Source: Pieris napi (lineage: Eukaryota > Arthropoda > Insecta > Lepidoptera > Pieridae). From it: a stretch of 64,000 bases of DNA. The notes beneath the pieces were generated by a model. It did no database searches. It was not told the DNA's origin and saw only the letters and a list, made by a program, of their open reading frames with translations. Positions 59,455 to 64,000 of this stretch are shown here, piece after piece; the stretch's first letter is position 1, and every line of letters starts with the position of its first letter. Both the position numbers and the translations under genes were made by a program. The DNA is taken from positions 8,070,501 to 8,134,500 of the forward strand of contig NC_062259.1 in NCBI RefSeq assembly GCF_905475465.1, written 5' to 3'.

Positions 59455-59722
59455 ATGTGTTTGTTCAATTAATTAAACTTTAGAAATGGCAATCTGCTTA
59501 TACTTTGACATTGATTTCAATTTGATTTCTCTTCCGTGTAGGTGGTTAGAATTTTATTACATAATATTATTATATTTATATTTCATATATTAGTTTTTTA
59601 TGTGTTTGTTTAATCAATTATTAGAAAATTCAATCTGCTTATAATTTGACATTGATTATAATTTAATTTTCCTTCTGTGTAAATGATTAGAATTTTAATT
59701 AATAATATTATTATTTGTATTT
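59455..59722. repeat. Diverged tandem duplication downstream of ago
   Basis: Two copies of about 130 bp at a spacing of about 145 bp share ATGTGTTTGTT, CAATCTGCTTATA, TTTGACATTGATT and TTAGAATTTTA-TTA with many substitutions between them. Confidence 0.7.
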
Positions 59723-61332
59723 AATATTTTTAAATTTTAACTGACGATGTTCTGTATGAACAATTAATTATTTTTTTTGCACCAGGCCCTTTTTATTTAG
59801 GCTATAGATATGACCTTTTAATTTAACGTTTTATACATTTTATTATTATATCTTCTAAAAGGAGGATATCGATTCGATTTCATAGGCGATTTGGTGCAAT
59901 GTTCACGAGCAAAATAACAAGTTCAAAAACACTTTCATACTTTTTGATCATTATGACTCTGTTACTGTATAGGAGGCAAATAATCTCGATTCAAGTCAAA
60001 TTGAATTGTCTACCATTTTCGTGCAGTGCCTGATTAGCCATACAGTCTGGTATAAGCAACCAGTTCTTTGCTGTAATTTTACGATATTATGACCTTTAAT
60101 CATTTAATACCAATATTATACCATTTATGTAAACTGTAGTTGTTAGATTTGATCTTGAATGATGATGGCTGCCATTATGTATTGCCAAATTATTGCACTA
60201 AACGGTATGCTTCATTATCCCAAAGAGTAAGCTGAAATCGGATTGTAGTAGGGTTTCTAATTTAGCCTCGATTCTGTTATAACATAATTATTTAACATTG
60301 ACATTAGTTTCCTGACATTGTGAAGATGTTCTTGTTATAGGCTTAAGTTTCCATAAACAGTAGAAACCCCTACATGTTAGTTATAGTGTAGATAGTGGGC
60401 GGACTTCGGAGTGTGTGCCATTGTTTGTTTTTAAAATTTCCTATTTTAGAGTTTATCGTATTTTGCCCATTTGTACGTGTTTCTCGATTTTTATTTTATT
60501 TGGACAAGATTATCTAAACAAGTATGAGAGATGTTATTGAGTGGTTATGCCTAAGTGGTAGTTGTAACTCAAATTATCACATGACCACTCCACAATTGTC
60601 TGATATAATAAATGGGCTAATCATCATCACAAATAATTTTAGTATACAGTTTTAGAAAACTATTTCATTTCTATTATGATAATACATTTCAACGACGCTT
60701 TCGCCACAACTTTATTTTTAAATCTATTGTTTATCGATGTAAAACACTCCTTGGCGTAGCCAAAACTTAGTTTTATAGTTCCCTAGTTTAGTCGAATTTG
60801 TTATTATTATTTTTAATTTGATTTGTTAATTGCAATTTTATGTTCCCATTAATTATTGTTAATTATGTATACAATTAATTGTCGTGGTGTTTTATTTATT
60901 ATAACTTCTGCAACCAGTGCATAATAACTTTGAAATTAAAAAAATCACATTATTCTTAGGTAATTATTCTTCACAATTCTCGAAGGGATCTCTCAACATA
61001 ATAATTATATTTATTGTAGTTAGGGAATAATTTCAATTGCATAATTTTGATTCAAATGTAACATTAAATATTGAATGACGAAACATAGTAATAGAATATA
61101 ACTGTAGTTCTTAATATTATCCTAATAATGTATCAGTTTTGTGATGTTAATTTTGTAGATTTTTCAATGGCCAGACATTTGTCTCTTGTAATATAGACTA
61201 AGGTTTTATTCATGTATAATCCTGAAATATTTCAGATTTCCAATTAAGCCTAATTAAAAGGCCCAAAATATTTGGTGTATAGCCTCCCGTAAAACAGTTA
61301 CGAATACATGTGGTTAATATCGTATGCACATG
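59723..61332. other. AT-rich DNA downstream of ago, nothing recognised
   Basis: May be partly a long ago 3' UTR. No gene or named repeat seen. Confidence 0.35.
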
Positions 61333-61677
61333 CTATAAGATACTTTCTACTATTCTATGTATATAAATATAATCAGCGATATGTGAGACGTAACGCGTTT
61401 GTGTATTTGACTGGAAGTCTACGACGTGGCCAGTTTGCGTTACTCGTTCAATGGCTGAATATTTAAACGAAGACTGAGGTATAGGTATAGTGTAATTATA
61501 GTATTTAGTATAGCGAACGGTTAAAATGTCTAAAGCAATAAGCGAAAGACGTTGTAACCGTAGGCTCTTGCACTCCACGCTACCCACCATCCTGTCTTTG
61601 TTTTTTTCTATAAATTCTTTGTATTGTTGTATGCGTTTCGCGTTTGTTTCTAATTTAGTATAAGACACGCTGACCAA
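61333..61677 (-). other. Unrecognised 114-codon frame
   Basis: Minus-strand frame with ETNAKRIQQYKEFIEKNKDR and a normal amino-acid mix in its first half, becoming repetitive later. No splice context, poly(A) signal or known family supports it. It could be a transposon remnant or chance. Confidence 0.2.
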
Positions 61678-62449
61678 CTTAGCAACGACCTATTTTTGTA
61701 AATATAAAAGCGCGCAACAATGTAAGATTTCCAACATTAATTGTAAGTTCATTTTGGTGTTATTTAATATGGATTGTATTTTACTGAATTATGTTAAAGA
61801 ATTAATATTTCTTTTTTAAATTTATAAATTTGATGTCCGATTTTCGTATTGAGTTTTATCCAAAATTTAGCTTTTTATGTAATTAATAAATAATTAAAAT
61901 TGATGTATCATTATCTGTTTTATTTCATATCTTAAATTCGAAAGTTTTAATTAAGATTAGAAATCCTCACTCGTTCAACACATACTACTACTAAAATATT
62001 TAATTTGTTCCTGTTAATTTGTGTTACGTTGATTAAAATACTTAAATAGTACTCCGTAATAATGGGATTATTCACTAAGCAATTTCTTTACATCATGTCA
62101 TTGCTATTTGGACCTATGTAATGAAATAACTTATCAAAAAGTTATTTCCTAAATAAAATGAAAACATTTTATACTTGCAGTGTTAAAATGAAAACTTGTA
62201 GCATTCAAATGAATAAAAAATTTCTAGTTTAAACTCAAGACTTAGTTCTTATTCTAAGTATTTGACACAAAATATATATATAAATAAAGTTTATTAAAAT
62301 GCATATCTGAAACTTTATGGCACAGTTGCCTTAACACATGTGTTTATATTAGCATCACTCAAGTATTTACTTATTTTGTCATACTTTATCTGATTTCATA
62401 AATTCAATTTTATGGGAAAGGTATCACACGGATTGCTTTAAATAATGTG

Positions 62450-62650
62450 AAAATTGCTGCCCCTACACCTGCAGCGCCAAAAGTAGCCGACCTTTTTTTC
62501 TTGAAGAGCCCTAAGTCGCAAGTACTGTCAGCTGGTTCCACAATGCGATAGTGCGCTGCAAAAAGAACTGTGTTGTGGAACGCCAGGCGTCGAGGATGGT
62601 ATTTTGCATTGCTTCCATGTCTAATAATTCAATTCAAACATAAAAGGTCG
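62450..62650 (-). pseudogene. Short decayed LINE tail
   Basis: Minus-strand frames give LDAWRSTTQFFLQRTIALWNQL, close to the LDxWRSxTxxFxxRTxxLWNxL end of lepidopteran reverse transcriptases, and LGLFKKKR in a shifted frame. Confidence 0.5.
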
Positions 62651-63132
62651 TGTGTACAGGTACAAGTCGAAATCTAAAGCTTTTAAACTATATGTGCTGC
62701 CACTTTTCATTATTTGTAGCACCCTAGAAGGTTTAACATATGAACTTTTTTATGTAATAGTTCATAAATCATAATAGTTCCTTTTTACTAAATGTCAACT
62801 TTCTGGCAGCTTCAGCTTTGACAATTGGCAGCCACGGACAATACTAAAAATGGAGTACATACAGATAAAATAATATAAATGACAACTCCTGTCAAATACT
62901 TTGACGGCTACCGTACAGATTTGTCATTACTTTGTCAACGATCAGACGTGTATATAATTTATAAAAACAAATCAATCAGAATTACCTATCACACGTCCGT
63001 AGTATGTATCCCATCATCTGTAAAACTCTCTAAGAACATAAGACTACGTAGCAAGCTTGCAATGCTCCTCCTCTAAAACTATAATATTATATATGTCTAT
63101 GTAATCATTTTATTTTTGAGGTTCCCAATTTA

Positions 63133-63186
63133 ATGGAGGTAAAGATAATGTCAATTTGATGAAATTGACATTATCTTTACCTCCAT
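63133..63186. repeat. Perfect hairpin, 25-bp arms and 4-base loop
   Basis: ATGGAGGTAAAGATAATGTC... pairs exactly with ...GACATTATCTTTACCTCCAT around the loop GATG. No flanking duplication or longer inverted repeat was found. Confidence 0.9.
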
Positions 63187-64000
63187 ATTTATCTTACCTC
63201 ATTATCTTTATCCTATTAAAAATACTGGATGAAAACTTTAAAGCCAAGATTTCTTCTAAGATTTCTCAGGCTTTGAGAAAGCTACATCTCTCTAAAGCTG
63301 ATCATATATTATGTAATACACCTACCTAATTTGTTCTTTTAATATCTGTAGGTAGCGCATCTGTCACGCCATGTGTTTGGGATCGCGAATGGGAGTTACT
63401 AACTATTGGCGCTGGGGTTTGGTAAAAATAAAACGACAATATTGATCTATTTTATATATTTAATCAGACAACGGTACACTGTGACATAACGAACTTAACA
63501 TTACTGAATCATTATACAATACTACATAGGTAATAATTTAGTTGAAATAGCATTAATTAAAATCAGATATGCATAAAGTCAACAGCTACAGACCGAAATT
63601 CAAGAAATACATCAAAATTGTACTTGACGATTTTTAATCAACAATTTTTTTTGAAGAAATTTTCATAAATGAAGTCTGTTACATCAATAGAAGGATATTT
63701 GTGACACGCCTCAGCATCATTCGGATAATGATTACATCTAATACATTCATATCAGCGTAACTACTTAACTAAACTTTGTTTGATCTCGATAATATAAATC
63801 ATACAATGATTTAAGGAACAAAGTGAGAAACGCAAACGAAAAAATTAACAACAATATTCGAACTTGTATAATGACTATTTTATGCTATACCATGATCTCA
63901 ATGTTAACTACATAAATTACAATGAAAAATATTTCTGAGACCCCTGTACTTTGTACCAAATAAAAATACAGGAGTAGGAGAAATAAGTAAAAATCTAAAC
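63187..64000. other. AT-rich end of window, nothing recognised
   Basis: An exon-like piece at 63352-63420 (between a CTGTAG acceptor and GGTAAAA) has no recognisable coding content and I do not call it. Confidence 0.35.

Noticed and set aside
62879..63076. 65-codon plus-strand frame
   Set aside because: No splice, poly(A) or family evidence; length is within chance for this composition.

Overview
The window is AT-rich animal DNA with short exons, GT-AG introns and a dense load of transposons. It is most likely from a moth or butterfly. Three things point there: small Helitrons ending in CTAG whose 3' ends resemble common lepidopteran families, tRNA-derived SINEs of the lepidopteran Metulj type, and the particular LINE tails seen. 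The species cannot be named from the sequence.

Layout. From 1 to about 17 kb there is no host gene I can support. This part is intergenic sequence with MITEs, Helitrons, a truncated mariner, LINE tails, a 1-kb piggyBac-like deletion derivative flanked by TTAA and a 140-146 bp minisatellite. A nearly full-length CR1/jockey-type LINE lies on the minus strand at 17.05-21.06 kb, with one in-frame stop in ORF2 and one frameshift in ORF1. From 28.4 to 45.2 kb two related plus-strand genes of unknown function share the same last eight residues (DFDLLSQW). A PIF/Harbinger transposon with TTA target duplications (31232-41800) separates them. That Harbinger carries a MITE and a 7.5-kb gypsy/errantivirus-like LTR element with 260-bp LTRs that look identical, CACA target duplications and open gag, pol and env-like frames.

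The best supported host gene is archipelago (ago, the FBXW7 orthologue) on the plus strand at 48.4-59.2 kb. Its ten coding exons join in frame into an 810-residue protein with an acidic N-terminus, dimerisation helix, F-box and eight-bladed WD40 propeller. The three phosphodegron-binding arginines are conserved. A non-coding first exon probably ends at 46667. The large ago introns hold a decayed mariner, a foldback element and several SINEs. After ago the sequence is AT-rich, with a tandem duplication, a LINE fragment and a perfect 25-bp-arm hairpin.

No prokaryote-type systems, rRNA genes or CRISPR arrays are present. The most notable material is the young env-bearing retroelement nested in the Harbinger, the split paralogue pair, and a 94-bp near-identical copy of an exon and its splice donor 5 kb upstream of its parent gene.
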